Assembly (NCBI GenBank): GCA_945860385.1
Contig: CAMAQD010000010.1
Location: 1 to 64,000 of the forward strand
Origin: Flavobacterium psychrophilum
GTDB lineage: Bacteria; Bacteroidota; Bacteroidia; Flavobacteriales; Flavobacteriaceae
Direction: 5' to 3'
Length of the DNA: 64,000 nucleotides
Of the stretch, positions 26,271-36,900 are shown in pieces; the first letter of the stretch is position 1; each line of letters starts with the position of its first letter. Below the pieces are notes generated by a model that saw only the letters and a program-made list of their open reading frames with translations, was not told the origin of the DNA and ran no database searches. Made by a program: the position numbers and the translations under genes.

Positions 26271-26879
26271 TTATAACTCAAATTCTTTTTTCTTAAATAA
26301 ATCGACTACATCTTCTTGGCCTACTTGTAAATTCCAGACTTGAATTCCGAGCGAAAGTGCTGCATCTGTATTTTCTTTTTTGTCATCAACGAATAAGGTG
26401 CGCTTTGCTGATAAATCGTGATTTTTTAATACATAATTAAAAATTTCGACATCGGGTTTTCGCATTCCCATTTCAAAGGAGAAATAGACTTTTTCGAAAC
26501 ACATATAAAAATCTCTTGAAAAGGAAATTCCATTTTCTCGCTCGAAAGTTTCTATGTGAATGGCATCGGTATTGCTCAATAAAAAAAGCCGGTATTTTTT
26601 AGTGAGTTTTTGAAGGAATTCTAAACGGCGCAACGGAAAATCCAGTAAAACTGCATTCCAAGCGGCTAAAATTTCTTCGATTGAAGCATTTGGGACCTGT
26701 TTTTGAAGTCCTTGCAAGAAATCTGCTTCTGAGATTTGTCCTTTTTCAAATTGAAGATTCAATTGATTTAGGTCTTCATTCCATTGAGATAACCCCAATT
26801 TTTTCAGTCCATTTATAGTGCCTTCTTTATCTAAATTGATAAAAACATCACCAAAATCAAAAATAATAGTATCAATCAT
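26271..26879 (-). CDS. HAD family hydrolase
   Basis: Haloacid-dehalogenase-type phosphatase, 202 residues. Motif I is IIFDFGDVF with nucleophile Asp8; the usual second Asp is Gly10, as in the YihX-like branch. Motif II LLSNTDAIH, motif III RKPD and motif IV FVDDKKEN are all present, with a helical cap at about 15-85. It overlaps the ribD end by 8 bases, so the two are translationally linked; it could be the phosphatase of riboflavin synthesis that removes phosphate from the ribD product, a step done by HAD enzymes in other bacteria. That role is inference. Confidence 0.85.
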   Translation of the reverse strand: MIDTIIFDFGDVFINLDKEGTINGLKKLGLSQWNEDLNQLNLQFEKGQISEADFLQGLQKQVPNASIEEILAAWNAVLLDFPLRRLEFLQKLTKKYRLFLLSNTDAIHIETFERENGISFSRDFYMCFEKVYFSFEMGMRKPDVEIFNYVLKNHDLSAKRTLFVDDKKENTDAALSLGIQVWNLQVGQEDVVDLFKKKEFEL

Positions 26880-27915
26880 TATTTCTAGAAATTAAAAGTA
26901 TGTCGTTTTCGATAATATGTTTTTCGATGTTTTTTAATGCTAAAAGCGGAGCTTTTATTCCAGTTTCAAAGTTGTTATTTCCAATAAAAATACGGGCTTC
27001 ATCCCAAAGATTTTCGTCTATAAAAGTTTGCAAAGTTCGTGAGCCGCCTTCAATAATTACCGATTGAATTTGGTGTTTATACAATACATTTAGTATTTGT
27101 ATTGCCAAATTTTGTTTAAAGTCAATAGATTCAAAGGTAGTGTTTTCTTCTTTATTTGGCTTTGGAATAGCTGAAAAAATGATGGTTTTTGCTTGGTTAT
27201 CGTAGATGCAACTTTCTTTTGAAATGCGATTGTGCTGGTCTAAAACGATTCTAATAGGATTTTTACCAGCCCAATCTCGAACATTTAATTTCGGATTGTC
27301 GTCAATTGCAGTCTGTGTTCCCACAAGAATTGCCTGTTCTTCACTTCTCCATTTATGGACCCATTGACGTGAATAGTTATTGGTAATCCAAACGGGTTTC
27401 TGTTCTAATTTATTCATTGGCGCGATAAAACCATCTTGGGTTTCCGCCCATTTCAAAATTACATAAGGTCTTTTCTTTTCGTGAAATGTAAAAAAGCGTT
27501 TATTCAGTTCTTTGCATTCCGTTTCAAGAATGCCAACAGTGACTTTTGCTCCAGCTTCAATCAATTTTTTGATTCCGTTTCCTGCGACTTTTACATTCGA
27601 ATCTACCGTTCCAACAACTACATTTGGAATCTTATTTTCGATAATTAAATCGCAACAAGGCGGTGTTTTTCCGAAATGACTGCAAGGTTCCAAACTTACG
27701 AAAATGGTTGATCTTTTCAATAAAGATTTGTTTTTCACAGAATTTACAGCATTGACTTCGGCGTGTGGTTCTCCAGATTTTTTATGCCAGCCTTCACCAA
27801 TGATTTTACCATCACAAACAATTACGCTTCCCACCATTGGATTGGGGTAAGTTGTTCCCAAACCATTTTTGGCTAATTCTATGCAGCGTCGGATGTATTT
27901 TTCATTGGTTTTCAC
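26872..27915 (-). CDS. ribD: riboflavin biosynthesis deaminase/reductase RibD
   Basis: Bifunctional enzyme for two early riboflavin steps: pyrimidine deamination, then NADPH-dependent reduction of the ribosyl group. The N-terminal deaminase (about 1-145) has zinc ligands His51, Cys78 and Cys87 and Glu53 (HAEVNAV, LEPCSHFGKTPPCC). The C-terminal RibD_C reductase spans about 150-345 (GTQTAIDDNPKLNVR, VIIEGGSRTLQTFID). The start is GTG at 27915; no in-frame ATG is nearby. A TACTTTTG -7 element ends 6 bases before this GTG, so the mRNA may be leaderless. The HAD gene overlaps its end. Confidence 0.94.
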   Translation of the reverse strand: MKTNEKYIRRCIELAKNGLGTTYPNPMVGSVIVCDGKIIGEGWHKKSGEPHAEVNAVNSVKNKSLLKRSTIFVSLEPCSHFGKTPPCCDLIIENKIPNVVVGTVDSNVKVAGNGIKKLIEAGAKVTVGILETECKELNKRFFTFHEKKRPYVILKWAETQDGFIAPMNKLEQKPVWITNNYSRQWVHKWRSEEQAILVGTQTAIDDNPKLNVRDWAGKNPIRIVLDQHNRISKESCIYDNQAKTIIFSAIPKPNKEENTTFESIDFKQNLAIQILNVLYKHQIQSVIIEGGSRTLQTFIDENLWDEARIFIGNNNFETGIKAPLLALKNIEKHIIENDILLISRNND

Positions 27916-27920
27916 AAATG

Positions 27921-27928
27921 CAAAAGTA
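27921..27928 (-). promoter_or_regulatory. -7 element touching the ribD start
   Basis: Minus-strand TACTTTTG; the first base of the GTG start lies 6 bases downstream, where transcription should begin. No TTG at the normal distance. Confidence 0.4.
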
Positions 27929-27961
27929 GTGATTTTTGTGTTTTGGATTTAGTTTTAAATC

Positions 27962-27995
27962 TTTGGAGTAATCCAATAAACAATACTTATTTTTG
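27962..27995 (+). promoter_or_regulatory. promoter of the GNAT-prmC pair
   Basis: TTTG at 27962-27965 and TATTTTTG at 27988-27995, 22 bases apart; the start of the GNAT gene is 27 bases further on. Confidence 0.55.
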
Positions 27996-28021
27996 TGCAA
28001 TAAAACAACATTTCAAAAATA

Positions 28022-28510
28022 ATGGAAAATTGGATTATCAGAAAAATAGAAAAGAAAGACAATCAAGCGGTTGCTCAATTAATACGAGCTGTTTTTGACG
28101 AATTAAACATTCCAAAAGTTGGAACTGCTTATGCTGACTCATATTTGGATTTGATGTTTGAGGAATATAATAAGCCAATATCTGTTTATTTTGTGGTCGA
28201 AAAAGATGGCAATATTATCGGTTCTGCCGGAGTTGCACCATTGGATAACGAAGCTGAAACCATTTGTGAATTACAAAAAATGTATTTCTTGCCTGAAGCT
28301 CGCGGTTTAGGAATCGGAGGCCTAATGATGGAAAAATGTTTACAAGCCGCCAAAGATTTTGGGTATGAAAAATGTTATCTTGAAACGATGCCATTTATGC
28401 TTAATGCCCAAAAACTTTATAAAAAAGTAGGTTTTGAATATATTTGTTCGCCAATGGGAAGCACAGGTCATGTTTCTTGTCCGGTATGGATGTTGAAGGA
28501 TTTACGTTAA
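28022..28510 (+). CDS. GNAT family N-acetyltransferase
   Basis: Acetyltransferase of 162 residues. The acetyl-CoA loop is seen in LPEARGLGIGGLMMEKCL (R-G-x-G-I/L-G type), and the C-terminal strand-helix is AQKLYKKVGFEYI. It has its own promoter, and prmC begins 3 bases after its end, so both are cotranscribed. It ends with a Cys/Gly-containing tail (STGHVSCPVWMLKDLR) seen in some GNATs that act on small molecules. The substrate is unknown. Confidence 0.87.
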   Translation: MENWIIRKIEKKDNQAVAQLIRAVFDELNIPKVGTAYADSYLDLMFEEYNKPISVYFVVEKDGNIIGSAGVAPLDNEAETICELQKMYFLPEARGLGIGGLMMEKCLQAAKDFGYEKCYLETMPFMLNAQKLYKKVGFEYICSPMGSTGHVSCPVWMLKDLR

Positions 28511-28513
28511 TTT

Positions 28514-29374
28514 ATGAGCACAAAAATTAAAGATTACAGAGTTCAATTTATTCAAGAACTTTCGTCATTTTATGATGTTGGCGAAGCGGAAAGTTTTTTC
28601 TATTTAATTTTAGAAGAAAAGCAAAAACTAAAAAGAATTGATTTGGCCTTAAATCCCGATTTAACTTTTTCGAATGAAGGAATTCAGCTTTGGAATTCGA
28701 TTTTGGAACAACTCAAAAAGGAAATTCCCATACAATACATATTAGGAAAAACTAGTTTTTATGGTTTAGATTTCGAGGTGAATCCAGCAGTTTTAATTCC
28801 AAGGCCGGAAACCGAGGAATTGGTCGATTGGATTATTGAAAGTCTGAGGGTAGAATACAGAACTCAAAAGATTAAAATTGTGGACATTGGTACAGGAAGC
28901 GGTTGCATCGCCATTTCATTAGCAAAAAACATTTCGAATGGGCAGGTTTTTGCGATTGATGTTTCGGAGAAAGCTTTGGCTATAGCCCAAAAAAATGCTC
29001 AAAGTAATGGAGTAAATGTTGCTTTTATTGAAAAAAATATCCTTGAAACGGATGATTTGAAGCAGCAATTCGATATCATCGTTTCAAACCCTCCCTATGT
29101 TCGAGAATTGGAAAAAGAGGAAATCAAAAAAAATGTTTTGGAATACGAACCACATTTGGCTTTGTTTGTTGATGATAATGATGCACTTATTTTTTATAAA
29201 AAAATAGCTGAATTAGCTCAGAAAAACTTATCTCCAAATGGACAATTGTTCTTCGAAATTAATCAGTATCTTGGAAAAGAAATGATGGATTTGCTTGAAA
29301 AAATGGGTTTCAAAAACGTTGAATTGAGAAAAGATATTTATGGAAACGACCGAATGATTCGAGGTCTGATTTAA
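28514..29374 (+). CDS. prmC: release factor glutamine methyltransferase PrmC
   Basis: N5-glutamine methyltransferase that modifies the GGQ glutamine of peptide chain release factors. The 286-residue protein has the PrmC N-terminal helical domain (about 1-80), the SAM-binding motif VDIGTGSGCIAISLA (about 123-137) and the active-site NPPYV (192-196). Length and motifs are fully typical. It follows the GNAT gene by 3 bases and is convergent with the permease gene 18 bases downstream; no terminator is visible in that short gap. Confidence 0.95.
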   Translation: MSTKIKDYRVQFIQELSSFYDVGEAESFFYLILEEKQKLKRIDLALNPDLTFSNEGIQLWNSILEQLKKEIPIQYILGKTSFYGLDFEVNPAVLIPRPETEELVDWIIESLRVEYRTQKIKIVDIGTGSGCIAISLAKNISNGQVFAIDVSEKALAIAQKNAQSNGVNVAFIEKNILETDDLKQQFDIIVSNPPYVRELEKEEIKKNVLEYEPHLALFVDDNDALIFYKKIAELAQKNLSPNGQLFFEINQYLGKEMMDLLEKMGFKNVELRKDIYGNDRMIRGLI

Positions 29375-29392
29375 AGTGTTCATTAGTCAGTT

Positions 29393-30634
29393 TTATTCAT
29401 AACGCAACGCTTCAATTGGGTCTAATTTAGAGGCTTTCACTGCGGGATATAGTCCTGAAACTAAAGCTACTAAAAAACTAGTAATAAAGGCCGCAATTAT
29501 GGCTCCCCAGGGAATTACAAATGAAAATTCCATAATAGAGGCTAGGCCAAAACCTATCAAAATACCGAAGACAATGCCTAATAAACCACCCATTTGACCA
29601 ATGAGTAAAGTTTCTATAAAAAATTGAAAAGCAATCGTACTTTTTTTGGCACCAAGCGCTTTTCGAACTCCAATTTCTCTTGTACGTTCGGTAACCGAAA
29701 CAATCATAATATTCATCAATGCAATCGACGATCCTAGGATAGTGATAATACCAATAACCCAAGCTGCTATGCCAAGATATTGTGTGATGCTAAGAATTCT
29801 ATTAATTAAATCATCACTTCTAACGATAGAAAAATTATTGTCTTGAACTGGGTTTAATTTTCGAACTCTTCGCATAGTGCTATTAGCGTTGTCGATGGCT
29901 TCGTCCAGAAAATCTTTTTTAGCCACCATTATGCTAATCGAGTAGTTAATATTGGGTGCCGTAAATAAAGAACGAGCCACTTGAATGGGAATTAAAACTC
30001 TCAAATCTTGGCTGTTGCCAAAAGTAGAGCCTTTTTCTTTTAACACACCAATGACTTTGAATTTCGCGCCACGAATCGAAATTATTTTGTCTATTGGGTT
30101 GACGTCTTTCAGCAATCCTTTCTCAAAATCGGATCCTACGATGCAAGAATAAGTATTATTTTGGATGTCGAATCCAGTAAAATTTCTACCCGAACTGGTT
30201 TCTAAACCCGAGTTTCCCATATAAAACTCATCGACTCCTACAATTATGTTTTCGGGATCGGTTTTGTCGGATTCAAATTTTATTTCAGCTGTAGAGGTTG
30301 CTGTAAATGAAATGGATGTTTCGGTTAGAGGATAGCTGTATTTGTTTTTGAATGCCACCGCTTCGGGATAAGAAATGATAGGATTTTTGATCTCTCTTTC
30401 GTCGCCACCACGTCTTCTAGAATTATTTTCGTATTGATTGATGTTGAATGTATTGGCTCCCATCGAAGCAAAATCAGAAGAAATGGTATTCTCAAGTGCC
30501 GAGACTAAGGTTAGAATGGCTACCAATGACATAATACCAATGGTAATAATCAGCACCGTTAGTATGGTGCGCAACAATTGGGTTCTGATGGAACCAAAAG
30601 CAATTCGGACGTTTTCTCGAAATAATTTAAACAT
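29393..30634 (-). CDS. MacB/FtsX-type ABC transporter permease
   Basis: Inner-membrane component of a MacB-like ABC system (mechanotransmission type), 413 residues. One helix near the N-terminus (about 20-45), a large periplasmic MacB_PCD domain (about 46-285), then three helices in the FtsX domain (about 290-405), including SVTERTREIGVRKALGAK and the C-terminal SGLYPAVKASKLDPIEALRYE. No ATPase or membrane-fusion gene is adjacent, so its partners lie elsewhere. Such proteins move lipoproteins, peptides or macrolides; the substrate is not readable. Confidence 0.9.
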   Translation of the reverse strand: MFKLFRENVRIAFGSIRTQLLRTILTVLIITIGIMSLVAILTLVSALENTISSDFASMGANTFNINQYENNSRRRGGDEREIKNPIISYPEAVAFKNKYSYPLTETSISFTATSTAEIKFESDKTDPENIIVGVDEFYMGNSGLETSSGRNFTGFDIQNNTYSCIVGSDFEKGLLKDVNPIDKIISIRGAKFKVIGVLKEKGSTFGNSQDLRVLIPIQVARSLFTAPNINYSISIMVAKKDFLDEAIDNANSTMRRVRKLNPVQDNNFSIVRSDDLINRILSITQYLGIAAWVIGIITILGSSIALMNIMIVSVTERTREIGVRKALGAKKSTIAFQFFIETLLIGQMGGLLGIVFGILIGFGLASIMEFSFVIPWGAIIAAFITSFLVALVSGLYPAVKASKLDPIEALRYE

Positions 30635-30792
30635 AATGCTTATTTGACACGAAATTACAATTTTTGTTACAAGTTTGTTTTAGAAGAGGTAATATTTATT
30701 TTTAAAGCTTCATATTTGCTGTAATATTAATTGAAATTTCCATTTTGAGGAGATAGGTTTTTTTTGAAATTCTTAAATTATAATTTTTTGAA

Positions 30793-31962
30793 ATGAACAA
30801 TATTTTTTTTACGTTTTCCTTTATTCTTTTTTTTAGTGCTGTTGGGAGCGCCCAGAATTTTAAGGTCAGTAAAATGATTGCTGATAAAAAAACAAAATTA
30901 CCTTTAGAAAACGTCAGTATATATAATGTTAAAGATAATTCTACAACAAATCAAGAAGGATTATTTGTGTTTATTTCTGACCAAAAGGAAATTAATTTTA
31001 CGTTGCTTGGCTATAATTCTCTGAAAACTACATTTGAAAAAATAGAACAGCAAGACACCATTTTTATGGACGCCAAAGCCTTCGAACTAAAAGAGGTTTT
31101 GGTAACTAATTTAGAGCCGTTTATCAAAAAAGTCTACGATAAAATGGCAGATAATTATATTTCAAATTACACTTCAAACTTCTTTTTAAGAAATGTACTC
31201 AAAAAAGACAATAGTATCGTAGTGTTGCAAGATATTCACGCTAAAAGAGGTAAAAATGCAAACCCTAAAAATTCAAATGAGATTGAAGTTTTAAATATGA
31301 GAAAGACAAGTTTTTTTGAAAAAAAGAATCAAATTGATTTTAAATTTCCAGATTTAAATGAGTTTTTTGGGGGTTTATGGCCTGCATTGGGTAAAAATAT
31401 TTTTACAGAAGAAAACTATAACGAAAGTGATTTAAGAAAAATTTTATTTGAGGCCAAAGAAAAAAATGTTGACGGACAATTTAGTAAAGGGTATTTCGTG
31501 ATTAATCGTAACGATTATGCCATTTTGGAATTTTTTATAGCAATGCGAGATAATCCCGAAGCAGTACCTTATAAAAAATTCACCTTTTCAAGTGTACAGT
31601 ATAAAACAACAAAATATAAGAGATTATTAAGATTTAGCAAAAACAGCACTTTCAACAAATATTATCTTCAGATGTCAAAACTTATAGCAAATGTGGAGGT
31701 TATACCAGCAACAAAAACTGAAAACGTATTTAATTTTAATTTAAATATGGATTATTTTACAACCAATAGGATTTCAACTGAAAAAGTAGAACCTAATTTC
31801 GCAACAGATAAGGATGTCTTTAAAGCAAAGTTTCCTTATTCAGCTGAATTTTGGAATAATCAAAATCAGTTGCCTTTAACGAATGAATTAAAATATTTTT
31901 TGAAACGAGTTTCAGAAAATAAAGACAAAAAGAAGGAATTTGAGATAATTGGGAATTTCTAA
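30793..31962 (+). CDS. secreted CarboxypepD_reg-like domain protein
   Basis: 389-residue exported protein: signal peptide about 1-20 (ending GSAQ), CarboxypepD_reg-like beta domain about 22-95 (LPLENVSIYNVKDNSTTNQEG, then FTLLGYNSLKTTF), and a long C-terminal region rich in Asn, Lys and Phe that matches nothing I can name. Many Flavobacteriia have families of such proteins, thought to sit at the outer membrane. It is divergent from the ABC permease gene by 158 bases and stands alone. No function is assigned. Confidence 0.75.
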   Translation: MNNIFFTFSFILFFSAVGSAQNFKVSKMIADKKTKLPLENVSIYNVKDNSTTNQEGLFVFISDQKEINFTLLGYNSLKTTFEKIEQQDTIFMDAKAFELKEVLVTNLEPFIKKVYDKMADNYISNYTSNFFLRNVLKKDNSIVVLQDIHAKRGKNANPKNSNEIEVLNMRKTSFFEKKNQIDFKFPDLNEFFGGLWPALGKNIFTEENYNESDLRKILFEAKEKNVDGQFSKGYFVINRNDYAILEFFIAMRDNPEAVPYKKFTFSSVQYKTTKYKRLLRFSKNSTFNKYYLQMSKLIANVEVIPATKTENVFNFNLNMDYFTTNRISTEKVEPNFATDKDVFKAKFPYSAEFWNNQNQLPLTNELKYFLKRVSENKDKKKEFEIIGNF

Positions 31963-32054
31963 AAGTTTTTATTTTAAAATCAGGATATTTGCACAGAGAA
32001 TTATGAATTTCAAATTAGCAATTGCGATTTTGTGCAAGTCGATTTTTTTTGAAA

Positions 32055-32075
32055 TTCGTAGTTCGTAATTCGTAA
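32055..32075 (+). repeat. three tandem TTCGTAR 7-mers before hisS
   Basis: TTCGTAG, TTCGTAA, TTCGTAA in direct succession, ending 9 bases before the hisS ATG. Copy number could vary by slippage and alter the start region. Confidence 0.5.
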
Positions 32076-32084
32076 TTTTTTAAA

Positions 32085-33455
32085 ATGGCTCAAAAACCAA
32101 GCATTCCAAAAGGAACAAGAGATTTTTCACCAGCTGAGGTGGCAAAACGTCAATATATTATATCGGTTATCAAAAGCAATTTTGAGAAATTTGGTTTCCA
32201 ACCCATAGAAACTCCATCATTCGAAAACTCCGAAACCTTGATGGGAAAATACGGGGAAGAAGGCGATCGATTAATTTTCAAGATTTTGAATTCTGGAGAT
32301 TATTTGGCGAAAGCCGATGCTGCGTTACTACAAAACAAAGAAAGCAACAAATTGACTTCAAGTATTTCCGAGAAAGCTTTGCGTTATGATTTGACCGTTC
32401 CTTTTGCAAGATACGTGGTACAACATCAAAGTGAGATTGAATTTCCGTTCAAAAGATACCAAATACAACCGGTTTGGCGTGCCGATCGTCCGCAGAAAGG
32501 ACGTTTCAGGGAATTTTTTCAATGTGATGCCGATGTTGTGGGTTCAAAATCGTTGTGGCAAGAAGTAGAATTGGTGCAATTGTACGATTCGGTTTTTAGT
32601 GAAGTAGGTTTGGAAGGCGTTACTATTAAAATCAATAATAGAAAAATTCTTTCGGGGATTGCCGAAGTTATCGGTGCCAAAGACAAATTAATCGATTTTA
32701 CAGTTGCTTTGGACAAACTCGACAAAATAGGCGAGGACGGTGTAAAAAAGGAAATGATTGAAAAAGGAATTGCCGAATCAGCAATCGAAAAAGTGCAACT
32801 TTTGTTCAATTTTACGGGAACAATTTCAGAGAAAATAGAAAAACTTTCTGCATTATTGGCTGACTCTCAAGAAGGAATGAAAGGTGTCGAAGAGTTGCGA
32901 TTTATTTGTGATAATGTTGCGAATCTTGGATTGACCCAAGCTATTTTAGACTTAGACGTGACGCTGGCTCGCGGATTGAATTATTATACAGGAGCTATTT
33001 TTGAAGTTGCCGCACCAAAAACCGTTTCGATGGGTTCCATTGGTGGAGGCGGACGATATGATGATTTGACTGGGATTTTTGGTTTAAAGGATATGAGTGG
33101 AGTAGGGATTTCTTTTGGATTAGACCGAATTTATTTGGTTATCGATGAGTTGAATTTATTTCCTGAAACGGTGACTTCTGCATCAAAAGCATTGTTTATT
33201 AATTATGGGGAGAAAGAAGCGTTTTATTCGATGCAAGCCATCACTAAATTACGCAGTTTAGGAATAAAAGTAGAACTTTATCCGGATAACGTAAAGGTTG
33301 GAAAACAGTTTCAGCACGCTGATAAACGTGGAATTCCATTTGCGGTAATTGTTGGAGAATCAGAAATGAAAGAGGGGAAATTTGCCTTGAAAAAATTAGT
33401 TTCAGGAGAACAAATTTTGCTTGATTTTAACGGTTTGAAAGAAGCACTGTTATAA
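32085..33455 (+). CDS. hisS: histidyl-tRNA synthetase
   Basis: Class II aminoacyl-tRNA synthetase that charges tRNA-His, 456 residues. Seen: motif 2 region [20 protein letters not shown], the histidine-binding segments [14 protein letters not shown] and GGGGRYDDL, motif 3 [12 protein letters not shown], and a C-terminal anticodon-binding domain (about 365-456). The start is as in the family ([23 protein letters not shown] region). It has three tandem 7-mers just upstream and a bidirectional terminator shared with the small gene that follows. No his operon nearby. Confidence 0.95.
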   Translation: MAQKPSIPKGTRDFSPAEVAKRQYIISVIKSNFEKFGFQPIETPSFENSETLMGKYGEEGDRLIFKILNSGDYLAKADAALLQNKESNKLTSSISEKALRYDLTVPFARYVVQHQSEIEFPFKRYQIQPVWRADRPQKGRFREFFQCDADVVGSKSLWQEVELVQLYDSVFSEVGLEGVTIKINNRKILSGIAEVIGAKDKLIDFTVALDKLDKIGEDGVKKEMIEKGIAESAIEKVQLLFNFTGTISEKIEKLSALLADSQEGMKGVEELRFICDNVANLGLTQAILDLDVTLARGLNYYTGAIFEVAAPKTVSMGSIGGGGRYDDLTGIFGLKDMSGVGISFGLDRIYLVIDELNLFPETVTSASKALFINYGEKEAFYSMQAITKLRSLGIKVELYPDNVKVGKQFQHADKRGIPFAVIVGESEMKEGKFALKKLVSGEQILLDFNGLKEALL

Positions 33456-33510
33456 TTTTGATGTTAATAAACTATGTCAAAGTATAAAATTTTGACATAA
33501 TATATAAATA

Positions 33511-33543
33511 AAAAATGTCTCGGTATTATCGAGACATTTTTTG
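33511..33543. terminator. bidirectional terminator between hisS and the small Cys-rich gene
   Basis: Stem AAAAATGTCTCG / CGAGACATTTTT (33511-33522 and 33530-33541), 7-base loop, A run on one side and T run on the other, so it can stop both convergent genes. Confidence 0.85.
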
Positions 33544-33560
33544 TATTAAAAAAGAATAAG

Positions 33561-33785
33561 TTATGCTTTTTTAGAGCAACAACTTTTGCTGGTTTTTGCA
33601 CATTTCGCTTTTTCTTCTGCACTACAGGTTGCTTTTTCTTCTGCAGTACATTTTTTTGCAGTAACATCTTTTTTAGCGCAGCAAGTCTCTTTTTTTACAG
33701 GAGCTTTTGCAGCAGGTTTTGTTTGTTGTGCACTGACACTAATAGTGAAAAGAGCGATTGCTAAAACTGTAAATAATTTTTTCAT
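33561..33785 (-). CDS. small secreted Cys/Lys-rich protein
   Basis: 74 residues from the ATG at 33785, which gives a perfect signal peptide (MKKLFTVLAIALFTISVSAQ); the ORF opens 8 codons earlier. The mature part of about 54 residues is almost only Lys, Ala, Glu, Thr, Ser and 7 Cys, arranged CC, C, C, C, CC with short KK/EEK spacers, including the near-repeat TAEEKATC / SAEEKAKC. Metal binding or a cross-linked envelope peptide are possible; I recognise no family. It has its own terminator. Compositional bias makes function hard to infer. Confidence 0.65.
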   Translation of the reverse strand: MKKLFTVLAIALFTISVSAQQTKPAAKAPVKKETCCAKKDVTAKKCTAEEKATCSAEEKAKCAKTSKSCCSKKA

Positions 33786-33934
33786 TTTTATTGGTTTATT
33801 GTTATACAATAGTGATAATGTTCAAAATCGATAACAAATATAATAAGAAAAAGGTATACAGAAGTACTAAACAAGTTAATGTTTCCTTAATAAATCTCCC
33901 TTTTGATCTGGCTGGTTTTTCCAAAATATTAAAT

Positions 33935-36900
33935 TTATTTGACGATTAATTTTTTACTTAATTCTCCAGTTGAAGTTTTTAGTTTCACTACATATACTCC
34001 AGAACTAATTGTATTAATTGGTATTTGAATGTTTTGTTGGTCTTGGTTTTCAATTTTCCAATTGGCGACTGATTGCCCGTTTATATTGAATAATGTAACT
34101 TTCACCACTGAAACATCTGGAATAGAATTGTTAATCACGATAGAGTTACTGCCTTGAATATGAGCAATCTTGATCTCATTATAATTATTATTTTTTTCCT
34201 CAACACTCAAAGTTTTATCTGAATTTGATGATTTGTCTTTAAAGCGCAATGAAAAACGAGTATCGTTAACGCCCGCTGGAACACTAACTTCAAATGCATT
34301 TTTTTGAATCTCGTTGTATGTTTTAGTTTCATCATCATAAATGTAAACCTTTTGCTGCCCATCAAAGTTTTCGAGAGCATCAACGGTGAATGTAACTTTG
34401 CCATCAACGCTAGTTTTGACGCCAATAGGATAAGAGGAGTCTTCATTGAAATAACCTTCCCCTTGAATCACTAATTGTTTATCACCATTTAGGAAATACA
34501 TATCATTTGATAATTCGTCTAAGCTTACAGCATCATAACCATAGTCCACGCCACTAGTAGCTTTTTCGTTCATAAAGCCTAATAATACTTGACGGTGGTA
34601 ATTATTGTTAGAGTTGAACCCTAATCGCACTTTTTTATATATGTTTTTTTGACTAATATCATTCGAATTGTTATTCCAATGATCAGTTGCTGCTATTTTT
34701 GATGTTTTAGGACGTTTTTTATTAATATCATTAGAATCTGCATCGGTTTCTTTGAAAAAAGCTCTTTGGTTATTATTGAAGATTATGTTACCTCCAGAGC
34801 CAATTTTACCAGTTACAAAAAATCCTTGTCCCACAGGAATATATCGTTTTGGTTCTCCTTGAGAGGCGGTTCCTAATCCGCTAATAAAATCTACTCCTGC
34901 CGAAACGGGAGCGACACCTCCCACTAAATTTTTCACTCCGTAGCCTCCTTGATATTCTTTTAAAACATGGGTATTATTGGTGGAGTAATGTTCCCAGAAA
35001 TATAGTGTTCCATCAATAGGTTGATCTACGGAACCTAAATTGGCGTTGATAAATGCTTCAGCATCTAAGGCAGACGGGTACGGATTTCCAATTAATAATA
35101 ATTGGTCAGACAAAACAGTATTCGAGTTCATTAGACCGTTGTTTGGTTTTCCTACAAAAGTGTAGTTTGTTCCCAAAGTTCCGCTACCTTTCATTGTGAA
35201 GCCTAATCCAACTCTGATTGGTGTTGTTTCCGTTATTTTATTCCAATTGGCATACGCATTTGCTTTGTTGTCAAAAGTGTATAGCCAATACCGCGCAATA
35301 CTCATCGGCGTTATTGCGTTACCTGCAATACCATCATAACCACCAATCCAACTGATATTTCTTGGAGTAGCATTGAATCCATCCTTCATCATACCTGAAA
35401 CTGTATAATTAGTGTTGTTAGCTATTGCATTGATAGGACTCACAGGTGAACTCCAATAGTTGTAATTGAATTTGTTGGATTGGCCTTGTTGGTCTCTTTC
35501 GATTGAACCACTACTAGTTACATCTAAATCGCAATCGAGTGTTTGAATTAGCTGAGACATTCCAACAAGATCAATTTTTCCGTCTAATTTTAAGTAATTT
35601 GTAACCTCGATTTTAGTGTCATTAGAAGCTGTTATTGTATTGCTATTAACCATTAAACCTAAAACAGTTTTGTTCCCAGTTGAGGTAACATTATGCGAAG
35701 TTCTTACGATATTCCAATTTACAGGTGTTACACCGTCAACAATCGAAAGACTATTTGGTAAATCCTGAACTGTATTGTTTAACCAAGTCGCAGGAGTTTG
35801 CCATGTTCCATTTGAATTTGATTCGTAGGGTAGTGGTGCAGTTTGCCTGTCAACAGAATTTAAGTTTTTTAAAGCTAATGTGAAATTACTAGCCGATTCA
35901 TCTTTGGTGTTAGTGTAGGTATATCTAGACATAGTGTAATAGGCTTTTAAATTTGTCCAAGGAATAGTACTAATGTCATTTTTGGTAATAGTGCTTGGAA
36001 TTATACGTCCAGTTGTTGCAGTACCAAAAATTTGAATTTCTTGGTTTATGACGTATCGCATCTGATTTTCAGTCAAGGCAACATCCCAAATTCTTATTTC
36101 GTCAATAGTTCCTCTAAAATAGGCAGTAGGTATAGCCCCAGATCCGTTTGCAGCTGCCACCAAGAAGGAGTTATTGCTTGATGTAGGGACTGACAAATTT
36201 ACTGAAGTGTCGAGAACTCCATCTATGTACATTTTTGCGTTCGTTCCGTTGTAAATAACGGCTACATTATGCCAAACATTATTAGGTAGAGACGTGGCAG
36301 ATGTAATGGTTTGTAAGGTTCCACTCATCCACCTCATAACTACTTTTCCGGAAGTATTTAATGATAAATCATATCCTTCTGTAAAAGCATTGTTTCTTTT
36401 GGATAAAATAGACATATTTGCTGTTGTCCCAGGTTTTACCCACGCAGATACTGTGAAACTATTGTTTAAGTTTAAAACATTTCCTCCATCTAAATAATCT
36501 GTGGAGCCATTAAAATCTATGGATCTTACATATCTTCTTTCTGAGGCGTAACCAAAAGTGATGTACTTTGTTCCATTAAAATCATAATTTGTTTCTAAGT
36601 TTTCTCCAATCAGATTCATAATTCTATATTCTGCTGCTGGTGAAAAAACAGGAGAGTCAGAAATAAACATTAAAAAATCGCCGGGAGGATTAATTGTCGC
36701 TGCAATTACTGCTTTTGGCACAGAAACTTTTACGGTTCCTACATCTCCACCAGATTCTATCACTCTCCAAATTCTATTTATACCAATAAAATCTACTTTG
36801 GAAGCAATTGCAGGAGCAATATCACTGCTCAAATCAACGACAACTGGAGGGGTTTGCGTTAATACTGCATTATTGTGCCCCCAAATCAAAAACCTTTTGT

